From an uncultured Actinomycetes bacterium (GTDB taxonomy: Bacteria; Actinomycetota; Actinomycetes; Nanopelagicales; Nanopelagicaceae), in the NCBI GenBank assembly GCA_903825945.1, contig CAIKCJ010000005.1, positions 1-62,225 of the forward strand: a stretch of DNA of 62,225 nucleotides, given 5' to 3'. Every line of letters starts with the position of its first letter. The first letter of the stretch is position 1. Both the position numbers and the translations under genes were made by a program. A model generated the notes under the pieces. It saw nothing but the letters and a program-made list of their open reading frames with translations, did no database searches and was not told the DNA's origin. This document shows, in pieces, positions 1 to 8,082 of the stretch.

Positions 1-128
1 CAGCTAAGAAAGCACCAGCTAAGAAAGCACCAGCTAAGAAAGCACCAGCTAAGAAAGCACCAGCTAAGAAAGCACCAGCTAAGAAAGCACCAGCTAAGAA
101 AGCACCAGCTAAGAAAGCTAGCAAGTAA
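1..128 (+). CDS. C-terminal Lys/Ala/Pro tail of a nucleoid-type protein (partial)
   Basis: Only the last 41 codons of a gene that begins before the window are visible; the frame starts at base 3 and ends with TAA at 126-128. The peptide is a repeat of Ala-Lys-Lys-Ala-Pro, closing with Ala-Lys-Lys-Ala-Ser-Lys. Such tails occur on actinobacterial HU-type proteins (HupB) and on histone H1-like proteins, where they bind DNA non-specifically. No folded domain is in view, so the family cannot be fixed. The gene runs towards the 70-residue gene on the other strand. Confidence 0.6.
   Translation, partial: AKKAPAKKAPAKKAPAKKAPAKKAPAKKAPAKKAPAKKASK
3..119 (+). repeat. 15-bp coding tandem repeat, eight units
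   Basis: Units of 15 bp begin at 3, 18, 33, 48, 63, 78, 93 and 108, each encoding Ala-Lys-Lys-Ala-Pro; the last is cut short by the Ala-Ser-Lys end. The seven full copies are identical at the base level, including synonymous positions, so the array is recent or kept homogeneous by slippage. It may continue upstream of the window. Confidence 0.95.
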
Positions 129-260
129 GTACATCGATAGTGTCGGAGATTCGCTATTCAACCCGGTACCGGACAAAGAACGGACAAACGTCTTATCTGT
201 TGCACAAAAGGTAATCGGAAAACTTAGAAACACGCTTGTGATCAGCGCCTTTGTAAGTGC

Positions 261-304
261 GTTGTGACGGACTCGAACCCCCGACCCGGTGATTAAGAGT
301 TACC
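261..304 (-). pseudogene. Degenerate 3' half of a tRNA-Lys(CTT)-like gene
   Basis: Read on the minus strand this stretch has an anticodon arm with loop CTCTTAA (anticodon CTT) between GGTAA and TCACC, a five-base variable region, then GGGGG, T-loop TTCGAGT and an acceptor-like tail. The D arm and 5' acceptor strand are missing. The anticodon stem has one mismatch and the T stem a G-G clash. It therefore looks like a tRNA 3' remnant, the kind of sequence left at an old integration site. It abuts the stop codon of the 70-residue gene. Confidence 0.6.
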
Positions 305-516
305 TACTTCTTAATCGGCGTCCGCCAGAAATCGATTAGTGGGAACTTTCGATCGCTGAGAGTTTTTGCATCGCGGATCTCAATTGACCCTTCCCAATCG
401 TCGGGGAGGGATTTGATTATTGCCTCTAGCGCGGAGTTGGCGTCGGGGAGTTCGAACTCCTCCTTGTAATTGCGTTGCTCAAAGACATCCGCGCAGATTG
501 CGTAATAGTTTGGCAT
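304..516 (-). CDS. Hypothetical protein, 70 aa, downstream of lexA
   Basis: I do not recognise this small protein. It is acidic in the middle and ends in a basic Pro-Ile-Lys-Lys. It has no predicted membrane segment and no cysteine pair that would suggest a zinc site. It follows lexA on the same strand after 23 bp, so it could be read from the SOS-controlled lexA promoter. No good ribosome-binding site precedes the ATG, because a 12-bp tandem duplication fills the gap. Its stop codon lies at the edge of the tRNA-Lys remnant, so the 3' end may have been shaped by an insertion event. Confidence 0.55.
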   Translation of the reverse strand: MPNYYAICADVFEQRNYKEEFELPDANSALEAIIKSLPDDWEGSIEIRDAKTLSDRKFPLIDFWRTPIKK

Positions 517-546
517 TAACGAAAAGATTAACGAAAAGATTAACGA
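517..546. repeat. 12-bp tandem repeat spanning the lexA stop
   Basis: Unit TAACGAAAAGAT occurs at 517-528 and 529-540 with a partial third copy at 541-546. On the minus strand each copy carries the last lexA codon and its TAA, so the stop codon is repeated behind itself. Confidence 0.9.
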
Positions 547-1211
547 ACTGAGCGCAGAACCGCAGTGACCTTACCTAAGATCTCGGCGTTATCTCCATCA
601 ATCGGTGCATAGTTGTCATTGGCGGGCAGAAGCCAGATGTGACCATCTTTCTTGGAGAGAGTCTTTACTGTGGCCTCGCCATCAATCATCGCAGCGACGA
701 TCTCGCCCTTCTCTGCTGATTTTTGAGAACGAATCACAACGAAATCTCCATCGCAGATTGCAAGATCAATCATGGAGTCGCCGACAACCTTAAGTAAGAA
801 GAGTTCGCCTTTGCCGACCAATGACTCTGGGAGGGGATAGACCTCTTCAACATGCTGTTCTGCGGTGATCGGACCACCAGCAGCAATGCGACCCACAAGA
901 GGGATATTGACAGTCTTCTCTGGCTTAATGGCATCTTCGTGCTCGACTACCTCAAAGGCGCGACCTTTGGTGGCGTCCTTGCGGATAAATCCTTTTTCAA
1001 TGAGAGCGTCGATCTGGTAGCTGACAGAGGCCGGGGAGGCTAGGCCCGCTGCGGCACCGATTTCACGCATAGAAGGCGGATATCCCTGAGTAGCGATGGC
1101 TTCTTTAATGACGCTCAAAATGAGCTCCTGGCGCGTGGTTAGCCCACTGTCCGTTGGCTCAGCTTCCTCGAGGGAGATGGCTGGCTTGGATGAAGTGTCC
1201 TTTTTGCTCAT
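540..1211 (-). CDS. lexA: LexA, SOS repressor
   Basis: LexA represses DNA-damage genes and cleaves itself when RecA filaments form. The 223-residue protein has an N-terminal winged helix (about residues 24-90) and a C-terminal S24 peptidase-like domain. The self-cleavage site is Ala111-Gly112, the nucleophile Ser146 sits in GDSM, and the general base is Lys183 in TVKT. The ATG lies 6 nt after a -10 element TACCAT (1218-1223, minus strand), so the mRNA is probably leaderless. A perfect SOS box overlaps the expected -35 region, giving autoregulation. The LysM gene is divergent, as in mycobacteria and corynebacteria. Confidence 0.97.
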   Translation of the reverse strand: MSKKDTSSKPAISLEEAEPTDSGLTTRQELILSVIKEAIATQGYPPSMREIGAAAGLASPASVSYQIDALIEKGFIRKDATKGRAFEVVEHEDAIKPEKTVNIPLVGRIAAGGPITAEQHVEEVYPLPESLVGKGELFLLKVVGDSMIDLAICDGDFVVIRSQKSAEKGEIVAAMIDGEATVKTLSKKDGHIWLLPANDNYAPIDGDNAEILGKVTAVLRSVR

Positions 1212-1242
1212 GGATTAATGGTAGATGAAGAATCCGGAAAAG

Positions 1243-1258
1243 TCGAACACTTGTTCGA
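1243..1258. promoter_or_regulatory. SOS (LexA) box 1
   Basis: TCGAACACTTGTTCGA is a perfect inverted repeat matching the Gram-positive/actinobacterial LexA box (TCGAAC-N4-GTTCGA). It lies where the lexA -35 element would be. Confidence 0.93.
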
Positions 1259-1300
1259 AAAAATATTGCCAATGTCAGTGGGGTGGTCTATCTTTATCTA

Positions 1301-1316
1301 TAGAACAGATGTTCGA
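1301..1316. promoter_or_regulatory. SOS (LexA) box 2
   Basis: TAGAACAGATGTTCGA matches the LexA box except for the second base. It is nearer to the LysM gene than box 1, and a further half site TCGAAC follows at 1323-1328. The layout suggests separate LexA control of both divergent genes. Confidence 0.8.
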
Positions 1317-1382
1317 ATCCCCTCGAACATCAGGTGCTACTGAGTAAAAACAAAGTAGCTGGTTATAGAAGGAGCAAAGAAG

Positions 1383-1691
1383 ATGGCAACAAAATTAACA
1401 AAGCGCGGACGCAATGTTGTACGTGGTACAGCTGTAGCATCGCTATTAGTAGTGATTGGCGCTGGTTTTAGCGCTGTCGGTAATGCTTCTGAAAATGCAA
1501 TTGATGCAACTCCTGCATCGACAGGTTATGTGAAGGTTGTTGTTGCACCGGGGGAGACACTCTGGTCTCTCGCTTCAATGGTCGCCGGCGATCGCTCAGT
1601 CTCTTCCGTCGAGGACGCGATTGTTACTGCCAACAACCTCACTGGGCCTGATCTCACAGCGGGTGTGCGTCTCTGGGTTCCTACAAAGTAA
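1383..1691 (+). CDS. LysM-domain membrane protein, probable SOS division inhibitor
   Basis: The 102-residue protein has a positively charged start, one membrane segment at about residues 15-36, and a LysM peptidoglycan-binding domain at about 50-98 with the usual pattern of a Gly-Glu-Thr-Leu-Trp-Ser-Leu core and a closing Trp-Val-Pro. Position and shape match the LysM genes divergent from lexA in other Gram-positives (Bacillus YneA, mycobacterial Rv2719c/ChiZ, corynebacterial DivS), which halt septation during SOS. It has no extra catalytic domain. A strong AAGGAG lies 7 nt before the ATG and an SOS box lies upstream. Confidence 0.8.
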   Translation: MATKLTKRGRNVVRGTAVASLLVVIGAGFSAVGNASENAIDATPASTGYVKVVVAPGETLWSLASMVAGDRSVSSVEDAIVTANNLTGPDLTAGVRLWVPTK

Positions 1692-1830
1692 ATACCTCTG
1701 AGTGACTGGTTGCTAGCTGGTAGTTGTCCGTTTTCTCCTGATTTTTGGGGAGAGGGGTAAATGTTCACCTTGCTGCTAGCCGACACGCCGAGTTAATTCT
1801 GCAGAACCCTCAACTCTCGATGTACAGTTA

Positions 1831-1846
1831 ACACAACATCTAGGGG
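1831..1846. promoter_or_regulatory. NrdR box 1
   Basis: ACACAACATCTAGGGG fits the NrdR consensus (aca-C-w-A-t-A-T-a-T-w-G) at nearly all core positions. Confidence 0.75.
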
Positions 1847-1861
1847 TAAAACTGCAAAACG

Positions 1862-1877
1862 TGTCCATAAGTTGTGG
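1862..1877. promoter_or_regulatory. NrdR box 2
   Basis: TGTCCATAAGTTGTGG is a second NrdR-like site. Its centre lies 31 bp from that of box 1, the three-helical-turn spacing typical of paired NrdR boxes. Autoregulation of nrdRJ is therefore expected. Confidence 0.75.
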
Positions 1878-1993
1878 TTTTTCTCCCAGATCGAGTGTTT
1901 TTCCGCTATTGTCCAGCCTCTGCACAGGAAACAGTAATTGTTTCCGTCAGAACAAGAAAAACTCAGATTTACCGAGAAACCAGGAGCCACACG

Positions 1994-2500
1994 ATGATCT
2001 GCCCGTTCTGCCGCCACGATGACTCTCGAGTCGTCGATTCGCGCCCAGCAGAAGAAGGCACCCTCATCCGTCGCCGTCGCGAGTGCACATCGTGCTCACG
2101 TCGCTTCACGACCTCTGAGACCTCAGTACTCCTGATCATTAAGCGTTCTGGCGCAACAGAACCATTTAGTCGCGAGAAGGTCATCGCTGGTGTCCGCAAG
2201 GCATGCCAGGGCCGTCCGATCAATGATGATGACTTTGCGCTATTGGCCCAACGTGTCGAAGAAGCTCTTCGCTCAGATGGCCAAGCCGAAGTCGAAGCAC
2301 ATGAAGTAGGAATGGCGATCCTCGCGCCGCTCCGTGAGTTGGATGAAGTTGCATACCTTCGTTATGCATCTGTCTATCGCAATTTCACATCGCTTGAAGA
2401 TTTCGAAGGTGAGATCGCACTTCTCCGCGCTGCACCTTCAAGAAGTAACCAACAAGAAACAGCCGCCCCAGCTGTAGCAGCAAACAACGCACAGCAATAA
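1994..2500 (+). CDS. nrdR: NrdR, ribonucleotide reductase repressor
   Basis: NrdR is a zinc- and nucleotide-binding repressor that senses ATP/dATP and shuts down ribonucleotide reductase genes. The 168-residue protein starts MICPFC. Zinc ligands are Cys3, Cys6, Cys31 and Cys34, followed by an ATP-cone domain at about 46-136. The open frame extends further upstream, but the family always begins just before the first CxxC, so the ATG at 1994 is chosen. The C-terminus carries a low-complexity Ala/Gln tail. nrdJ follows after 36 bp on the same strand, so the regulator and its main target are probably co-transcribed. Confidence 0.96.
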   Translation: MICPFCRHDDSRVVDSRPAEEGTLIRRRRECTSCSRRFTTSETSVLLIIKRSGATEPFSREKVIAGVRKACQGRPINDDDFALLAQRVEEALRSDGQAEVEAHEVGMAILAPLRELDEVAYLRYASVYRNFTSLEDFEGEIALLRAAPSRSNQQETAAPAVAANNAQQ

Positions 2501-2536
2501 ATCATTTACTCAGCATCTATATAAGGAGAAATACGC

Positions 2537-5404
2537 ATGTCAATCGTCGACCGCCCAGCTGGTTCAAGCAAGACAGAGGGCTCAGCAAAGAAGACTGTGG
2601 GTAAGGGCCTCACAATCGACCGCATCTATACAACTGCGGGTATACACCCATACGACGAAGTGACATGGGAGCGTCGCGATGTTGTTCAGACCAACTGGAA
2701 GTCCGGAGAGGTTATCTTCGAACAAAAGGGCGTTGAATACGCTGACTTCTGGTCGGTTAATGCTTCAACAATCGTGACAACCAAATATTTCCGCGGTGCA
2801 GTGGGGCACGATAACCGCGAGTGGTCACTCAAGCAGGTTATCGATCGCGTTGTTTTGACTTACACAAAAGCCGGTAAGGAGCACGGATACTTTGCAACTG
2901 ATGCTGATGCAGAAGTATTCGAACATGAACTTACATGGATGCTCTTGCACCAGGTCTTCTCATTTAACTCACCAGTCTGGTTCAACGTTGGAACCAACGC
3001 ACCACAGCAAGTAAGCGCATGCTTCATCTTGTCTGTTGATGACACCATGGATTCCATCCTCAACTGGTACCGCGAAGAAGGAATGATCTTCAAAGGTGGT
3101 TCAGGTGCAGGACTTAACCTCTCACGCATCCGTTCGTCAAAGGAGCTTCTAAAGTCCGGCGGAACTGCTTCTGGTCCAGTTTCATTTATGCGCGGTGCAG
3201 ATGCATCTGCAGGAACAATCAAGTCAGGTGGCGCAACACGTCGTGCTGCAAAGATGGTTGTTTTGGATGTTGATCACCCAGATATCGAAGAATTCATCGA
3301 GACCAAGGTTCGTGAAGAAGACAAGATTCGCGCACTTCGCGATGCTGGATTCGACATGGATCTCGGCGGCAAAGACATCATCTCCGTTCAGTATCAGAAC
3401 GCAAACAACTCAGTTCGTGTCTCAGATAAGTTCATGCGCGCATATGAGAACGGTGAAGATTTCGGTCTCGTCGCTCGCGCAACGGGTGAAGTTATCGAGA
3501 CAATCGAAGCTCGCAAGTTGTTCCGAATCATGGCTGAAGCTGCATGGGCATGTGCCGATCCAGGAATTCAGTATGACGACACAATCAATGATTGGCACAC
3601 AAACCCAGAGACAGGTCGCATCAACGCGTCTAACCCTTGCTCTGAGTACATGTCACTCGACAACTCTTCTTGCAACCTTGCATCATTGAACTTGCTCAAG
3701 TTCTTGCAGAGCAACGGTTCATTCGACACAAAGAACTTTGTGAAGGCAACAGAGTTGATCATCACCGCGATGGATATCTCAATCTGCTTCGCAGACTTCC
3801 CAACAGAGCCAATCGGTGAGACCACTCGCAACTACCGCCAGCTCGGTATCGGTTATGCAAACCTCGGTGCGCTTCTCATGGCATCAGGTCTTGCTTACGA
3901 CTCAGATGGTGGACGTCAGCTCGCAGGTGCGATCACATCAGTCTTGACCGGTGTTTCATACCGCCGCTCAGCAGAGCTTGCCGGCATTGTTGGTCCATAC
4001 GCAGGCTATGCACGCAACGCAGCTGCGCACACGCGCGTCATGCAGAAGCACACAAATGCTTCAGCATCTGCTCGTTCAGTCACCACACTAGATTCCGATG
4101 TCTGGTCTGTCGCTAATGCAGAGTGGACCAAGTGCCTTGAGATTGGCGCAAAGAACGGCTGGCGTAACGCACAGGCATCTGTGCTTGCACCAACTGGCAC
4201 CATCGGTTTGATGATGGATTGCGACACAACAGGTATCGAGCCAGATCTTGCTCTTGTGAAGTTCAAGAAGCTTGTCGGTGGCGGATCTATGCAGATCGTT
4301 AACCAGACAATCCCATTCGCTCTTCGCAAGCTTGGTTATGCAGAAGAGACCGTAGAGGCAATCGTTGAATACATCGGTGCCAACGGTCACGTAATCGATG
4401 CCCCTGGTCTAAAGACAGAGCACTACGACATCTTCGACTGCGCAATGGGTATTCGCTCAATCAGCGCAATGGGTCACGTCCACATGATGGCTGCTTGCCA
4501 ACCATTCTTGTCAGGCGCGATCTCAAAGACCGTCAACCTTCCTTCAGATGCAACTGTTGAAGAGATCGAAGAGGTTTACTACCAGGGTTGGAAGCTTGGC
4601 CTCAAGGCTTTGGCTGTCTACCGCGATAACTGCAAGGTCGGACAACCTCTCTCAGATGGCAAGGGCGAGAACAAGGGAACAGATTCAAACGTCGCAGCAG
4701 CTGGGCCAGCTGTAGCAACACGTAAGCGTCTACCTAAGTCACGTCCATCAATGACAACATCATTCTCTGTTGGTGGTGCCGAGGGTTATATGACCGCTGG
4801 TGCATACGCTGATGGCGCTCTTGGTGAAGTCTTCTTGAAGCTGGGCAAGCAGGGTTCAACTCTTGCTGGCGTGATGGATGCATTCTCAATCGCAGTATCG
4901 ATCGGACTTCAATACGGAGTTCCACTAGAGACCTTCGTTGAGAAGTTCACCAACCTACGCTTTGAGCCTTCAGGTATGACAGATGATGCAGATGTTCGCA
5001 TCGCTCAGTCAATGATGGACTACATCTTCCGTCGCTTGGCACTTGATTACTTGCCATTTGAAACACGTAGCGGCCTAGGCCTCTACACAGCCTCAGAGCG
5101 CGCTCGCGCTTTGGAGACAGGTGAGTACACGCAAGATGCGCTCGCAGCTGTTGCACCTGCTGCACCAGCAGCTCCCGTGAAGCAGCCACAAGCTGTAACA
5201 ATCCAAGCTAAGCCAGTCGATAGGCCAGTCGATAAGCCAGTCGTTGATAACACTGCTGGTGTCGGTTCATCGATGGAGCTCTTCGAAAAGATGAGCGGTC
5301 AATCATCTGATGCACCTCTCTGCATGACCTGCGGAGTCAAGATGCGTATGGCTGGTTCATGCTTCGTCTGCGAAGGTTGCGGCAACACATCTGGATGTTC
5401 ATGA
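2537..5404 (+). CDS. nrdJ: NrdJ, adenosylcobalamin-dependent ribonucleotide reductase
   Basis: Class II reductase converting ribonucleotides to deoxyribonucleotides with coenzyme B12, without oxygen or a second subunit. The 955-residue chain has the first active-site Cys near residue 161 (SACFILS), a glycine-rich GGSGAGLNLS turn, and the catalytic NPCSEY motif near 366. The C-terminal 30 residues hold a cysteine cluster starting CMTCG that recycles disulfides or binds zinc. A Pro-rich linker precedes it and contains a 12-bp repeat at 5211-5246 (Lys-Pro-Val-Asp type units). AAGGAG lies 8 nt before the ATG. The cell must make or import cobalamin. Confidence 0.96.
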   Translation: MSIVDRPAGSSKTEGSAKKTVGKGLTIDRIYTTAGIHPYDEVTWERRDVVQTNWKSGEVIFEQKGVEYADFWSVNASTIVTTKYFRGAVGHDNREWSLKQVIDRVVLTYTKAGKEHGYFATDADAEVFEHELTWMLLHQVFSFNSPVWFNVGTNAPQQVSACFILSVDDTMDSILNWYREEGMIFKGGSGAGLNLSRIRSSKELLKSGGTASGPVSFMRGADASAGTIKSGGATRRAAKMVVLDVDHPDIEEFIETKVREEDKIRALRDAGFDMDLGGKDIISVQYQNANNSVRVSDKFMRAYENGEDFGLVARATGEVIETIEARKLFRIMAEAAWACADPGIQYDDTINDWHTNPETGRINASNPCSEYMSLDNSSCNLASLNLLKFLQSNGSFDTKNFVKATELIITAMDISICFADFPTEPIGETTRNYRQLGIGYANLGALLMASGLAYDSDGGRQLAGAITSVLTGVSYRRSAELAGIVGPYAGYARNAAAHTRVMQKHTNASASARSVTTLDSDVWSVANAEWTKCLEIGAKNGWRNAQASVLAPTGTIGLMMDCDTTGIEPDLALVKFKKLVGGGSMQIVNQTIPFALRKLGYAEETVEAIVEYIGANGHVIDAPGLKTEHYDIFDCAMGIRSISAMGHVHMMAACQPFLSGAISKTVNLPSDATVEEIEEVYYQGWKLGLKALAVYRDNCKVGQPLSDGKGENKGTDSNVAAAGPAVATRKRLPKSRPSMTTSFSVGGAEGYMTAGAYADGALGEVFLKLGKQGSTLAGVMDAFSIAVSIGLQYGVPLETFVEKFTNLRFEPSGMTDDADVRIAQSMMDYIFRRLALDYLPFETRSGLGLYTASERARALETGEYTQDALAAVAPAAPAAPVKQPQAVTIQAKPVDRPVDKPVVDNTAGVGSSMELFEKMSGQSSDAPLCMTCGVKMRMAGSCFVCEGCGNTSGCS

Positions 5405-5421
5405 TCCGATAGTTTGTAAGC

Positions 5422-5451
5422 AAGGGCCTTGGGTTAAACCCCAGGGCCCTT
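5422..5451 (+). terminator. Terminator of nrdRJ
   Basis: AAGGGCC pairs with GGCCCTT, extended by TGGG/CCCA around a TTAAAC loop. It begins 17 bp after the nrdJ stop. The downstream T tract is weak (TCTTATT). Confidence 0.85.
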
Positions 5452-5452
5452 C

Positions 5453-5491
5453 TTATTGCCTCGTTTATTGCCTCGTTTATTGCCTCGTTTA
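5453..5491. repeat. 12-bp tandem repeat after the nrdJ terminator
   Basis: Unit TTATTGCCTCGT is present three times from 5453 to 5488, followed by TTA. It begins inside the T-rich tail of the terminator. Confidence 0.92.
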
Positions 5492-5555
5492 GCGCTGCGT
5501 AATATTTACAGGTAGCCAATATTGTGGATTGCGAATCTGAGCGAGTGAAGAAAGA

Positions 5556-5561
5556 TAAGGT
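5556..5561 (+). promoter_or_regulatory. Leaderless -10 of the DinG-type gene
   Basis: TAAGGT, followed by 6 nt and then the ATG. Confidence 0.65.
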
Positions 5562-5567
5562 TGAGAG

Positions 5568-7598
5568 ATGGCCGGGGAAAAGAACCAAGTGATGAAGCAA
5601 GTAGGACTTGCACTTGATGCCGCCATCGAATCAATCGGGGGACAACCTCGCGAAGGTCAAATTGCAATGGCTGAAGCCGTCGCCAATGCACTCTCCGATC
5701 GACATCACTTACTGGTGCAAGCAGGTACCGGCACCGGAAAGTCGTTAGCGTATTTAGTTCCGGCACTTGTGCATGGCAAAAAGGTATTGGTTGCTACCGC
5801 AACACTCGCGCTGCAACGTCAGTTGGTGGAGCGCGATTTGCCGCGAATTAAACCCGCGCTGGAGAAACAATTAGGACGCGAGCTGACATTTGCTGTCTAT
5901 AAAGGCGTAGGCAACTACTTATGTCTCCAGAAGATGAATGGCGCCGAACAGGATCCTGCTGGTGAGATCCTCATGGAGATCGGCACGCTAGAGAAAGATC
6001 AGAAGCGATTGCGCGCATGGGCACAGACTGCTGGTGTGAGTGGCGATCGTGATGATGCGCCGGATGTTGATCGTCGTGTCTGGTACGCCAACTCAGTCTC
6101 GGGACGAGAATGCATCGGTAAAGATGAGTGCACATTTGGGTCGCAATGTTTCTCGGCAAATGCAAAACTCAAGGCTCAAACCGCAGATGTTGTCGTCACC
6201 AATCACACCCTGCTTGCGATTGAGATTGTGGATTCACATCCCATCTTGCCCGAGCGCGACGCAGTGATTCTCGATGAAGCCCACGAATTTATGGATAGAA
6301 CGACACAAGCTGTCACCGAAGAGCTCACTGCCGGTGGAGTAGAGCGCGCAGCCAATATGGCTCACAAACATTTAAGCAGCAAGGCAACGGCTGCATTTAA
6401 AAAAGCCGCTGACGAAGTTGCTGAAGCGATTGCAGATTTCGCGCAAGATGTACGAAGTGATCCGACCAAGGGTGGGCGGCTTCCAGAGTTGCCACGTCAG
6501 CTAGAGGCACCGATCCGCAAAGTGAAAGAGGCATCGGCTGCAGTACTCGCACAGATCCAAGCCGATAGTGATGTGATCGATCCAGACACGATGGCCCAAC
6601 GTGCGCGAGTCAAAGGCGCAACCCAAGAAGTGCAGACGATTGTTACCAAGATGCTCAAGCCGGCAAAGGGTCAGGTCATGTGGTTTGAACCAAATTTCGC
6701 CACGCTCTATTTGGCGCCGCTCTCGGTCTCGCATGTTCTTCGCGACAACTTATTAACAATGGCACCGGTGATTGCAACATCTGCAACCCTGACGATTGGT
6801 AAATCCTTCGATGCAGTCGCGCGACAGATCGGCTTTATCGTGGGCAGTGAAGCGGATGATCATGACGAGTCGACATATGAGAGTGATCAGATCGACCCCG
6901 CCAATGTTCAGATGCTAGATGTCGGCTCACCATTTGATTTTGCTTCTCAAGGAATGCTCTATATGCCGCGTCACCTGCAAGAGCCTGGCCGAGATGGCCC
7001 AGGCTTGGATGCGCTGACAGAGCTAGGGGAGTTGGCGGAAGCAGCGGGTGGTCGCACACTCGCACTCTTCTCCTCCTGGCGCGGAGTGGAGATGGCTGAT
7101 GAACATCTGCGCAAAGTGTTGGCGGATCTCAAGCTGCCGATTATTACCCAGCGTCGTGGAGATTCTGTTGGACCACTCGTTGATCGCTTCGCAAAAGATC
7201 CACGCTCTATTCTTCTTGGAACAATTTCGCTCTGGCAGGGAATCGATGTGCCAGGTCCTGCCTGCACTTTGGTCGTTATCGATCGAATCCCATTCCCTCG
7301 TCCTGATGAGCCGGTGATGGCCGCTCGTTCTGCTGAAGCTGATCAAGCCGGCGGTAGTGGATTTATGCAGGTCTCACTCCCGCGTGCGGCGCTTTTGTTG
7401 TCTCAGGGCACCGGTCGATTAATTCGATCAATCGATGATCGAGGCGTTGTTGCCATTTTGGATTCGCGAATTGTGACCAAGCGATATGGCTCAACGCTAT
7501 TAAATTCGATGCCGCCTTTTTATAGGACGAGTGATGGGGCGGTAGTGAAAGAATCTCTCAAACGTTTAGATGTGCAATACAAGGCTGAAGGAAAATAA
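5568..7598 (+). CDS. DinG/YoaA-type ATP-dependent helicase
   Basis: XPD-like superfamily 2 helicase that unwinds DNA 5' to 3'. The 676-residue protein has Walker A AGTGTGKS near residue 55 and a DEAH box (LDEAHEF) near 235. Four cysteines that would ligate a 4Fe-4S cluster lie near 118 and 182-194 (ECIGKDECTFGSQCF). The C-terminal helicase half includes LWQGIDVPG and the closing GTGRLIRS motif. It resembles E. coli DinG and YoaA; I leave the symbol open because the two are hard to separate. No SOS box is seen upstream. It converges on the NUDIX gene with a single base between the stops. Confidence 0.92.
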   Translation: MAGEKNQVMKQVGLALDAAIESIGGQPREGQIAMAEAVANALSDRHHLLVQAGTGTGKSLAYLVPALVHGKKVLVATATLALQRQLVERDLPRIKPALEKQLGRELTFAVYKGVGNYLCLQKMNGAEQDPAGEILMEIGTLEKDQKRLRAWAQTAGVSGDRDDAPDVDRRVWYANSVSGRECIGKDECTFGSQCFSANAKLKAQTADVVVTNHTLLAIEIVDSHPILPERDAVILDEAHEFMDRTTQAVTEELTAGGVERAANMAHKHLSSKATAAFKKAADEVAEAIADFAQDVRSDPTKGGRLPELPRQLEAPIRKVKEASAAVLAQIQADSDVIDPDTMAQRARVKGATQEVQTIVTKMLKPAKGQVMWFEPNFATLYLAPLSVSHVLRDNLLTMAPVIATSATLTIGKSFDAVARQIGFIVGSEADDHDESTYESDQIDPANVQMLDVGSPFDFASQGMLYMPRHLQEPGRDGPGLDALTELGELAEAAGGRTLALFSSWRGVEMADEHLRKVLADLKLPIITQRRGDSVGPLVDRFAKDPRSILLGTISLWQGIDVPGPACTLVVIDRIPFPRPDEPVMAARSAEADQAGGSGFMQVSLPRAALLLSQGTGRLIRSIDDRGVVAILDSRIVTKRYGSTLLNSMPPFYRTSDGAVVKESLKRLDVQYKAEGK

Positions 7599-7599
7599 G

Positions 7600-8064
7600 T
7601 CAGGCTAGTTTGTGCTCAAAGATAAGTGATTGAAGCGTCGGCCAATGGCGTGCAAATGATGGGTGCAAGTGTTTAGTATGAACCTCGCTGATATTGACCC
7701 ATGCAACTTCCTGCGCCTCATCATTGAGTTCGTGTGCGAAGAGGTCATGATGCGCTTGTGCAATGATCGTGTCATAACGCCAATCGCCATGGTCGTCGGT
7801 GTGAACGGTGATCGGGGTAAAGGTGGTCGGATCTATTCCGATCTCTTCACGAGCCTCGCGAGTTGCGCCTTCGAGAATACTTTCGTGTGAATCCTTAGCG
7901 CCGCCGGGAATGCCCCAAGTGTCACCGTTATGAACCCACGGCGCTCTATGTTGCAGGAGTATCTGACCATCGCGGACTAGAAGTAAGCCCGCTGCGCCAT
8001 GCAGGCCCCAATGCCGATTTCCGCAGCTGCATTCAACCCAGCCGTCTCCATCAGTAGCGCTCAT
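7600..8064 (-). CDS. NUDIX hydrolase
   Basis: Family enzymes hydrolyse nucleoside diphosphates linked to another group, often for housecleaning. In this 154-residue protein the Nudix box runs from Gly55 to Ile77 with all catalytic positions kept (Gly55, Glu61, Arg69-Glu70, Glu73-Glu74, Gly76). A short CSCGNRHWG stretch at about 12-20 could form part of a zinc knuckle. The substrate cannot be told from sequence. The -10 region is weak (GACCCT 6 nt before the ATG), and a DnaA-like box lies just upstream. Confidence 0.9.
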   Translation of the reverse strand: MSATDGDGWVECSCGNRHWGLHGAAGLLLVRDGQILLQHRAPWVHNGDTWGIPGGAKDSHESILEGATREAREEIGIDPTTFTPITVHTDDHGDWRYDTIIAQAHHDLFAHELNDEAQEVAWVNISEVHTKHLHPSFARHWPTLQSLIFEHKLA

Positions 8065-8082
8065 GCACGTAGGGTCGCACTT

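Larger units (their letters stand above)
1692..1993. other. 302-bp regulatory intergenic region before nrdR
   Basis: No gene is seen here. A small hairpin (TCTCC/GGAGA, 1734-1753) may end the LysM transcript but lacks a T run. The two NrdR boxes follow. A perfect inverted repeat GGAAAC-N7-GTTTCC sits at 1927-1945 in the probable nrdR leader. I found no cobalamin riboswitch motif. Confidence 0.6.

Noticed and set aside
1-128. CRISPR-like repeat array
   Set aside because: There are no spacers; units are contiguous, in frame and encode Ala-Lys-Lys-Ala-Pro.
1692-1993. Cobalamin riboswitch before the B12-dependent reductase
   Set aside because: No B12-box-like motif or matching stem pattern is visible; paired NrdR boxes explain the region better.
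1874-1993. Longer N-terminus for NrdR
   Set aside because: The extra 40 residues are not part of the family and lie in the leader with the inverted repeat.
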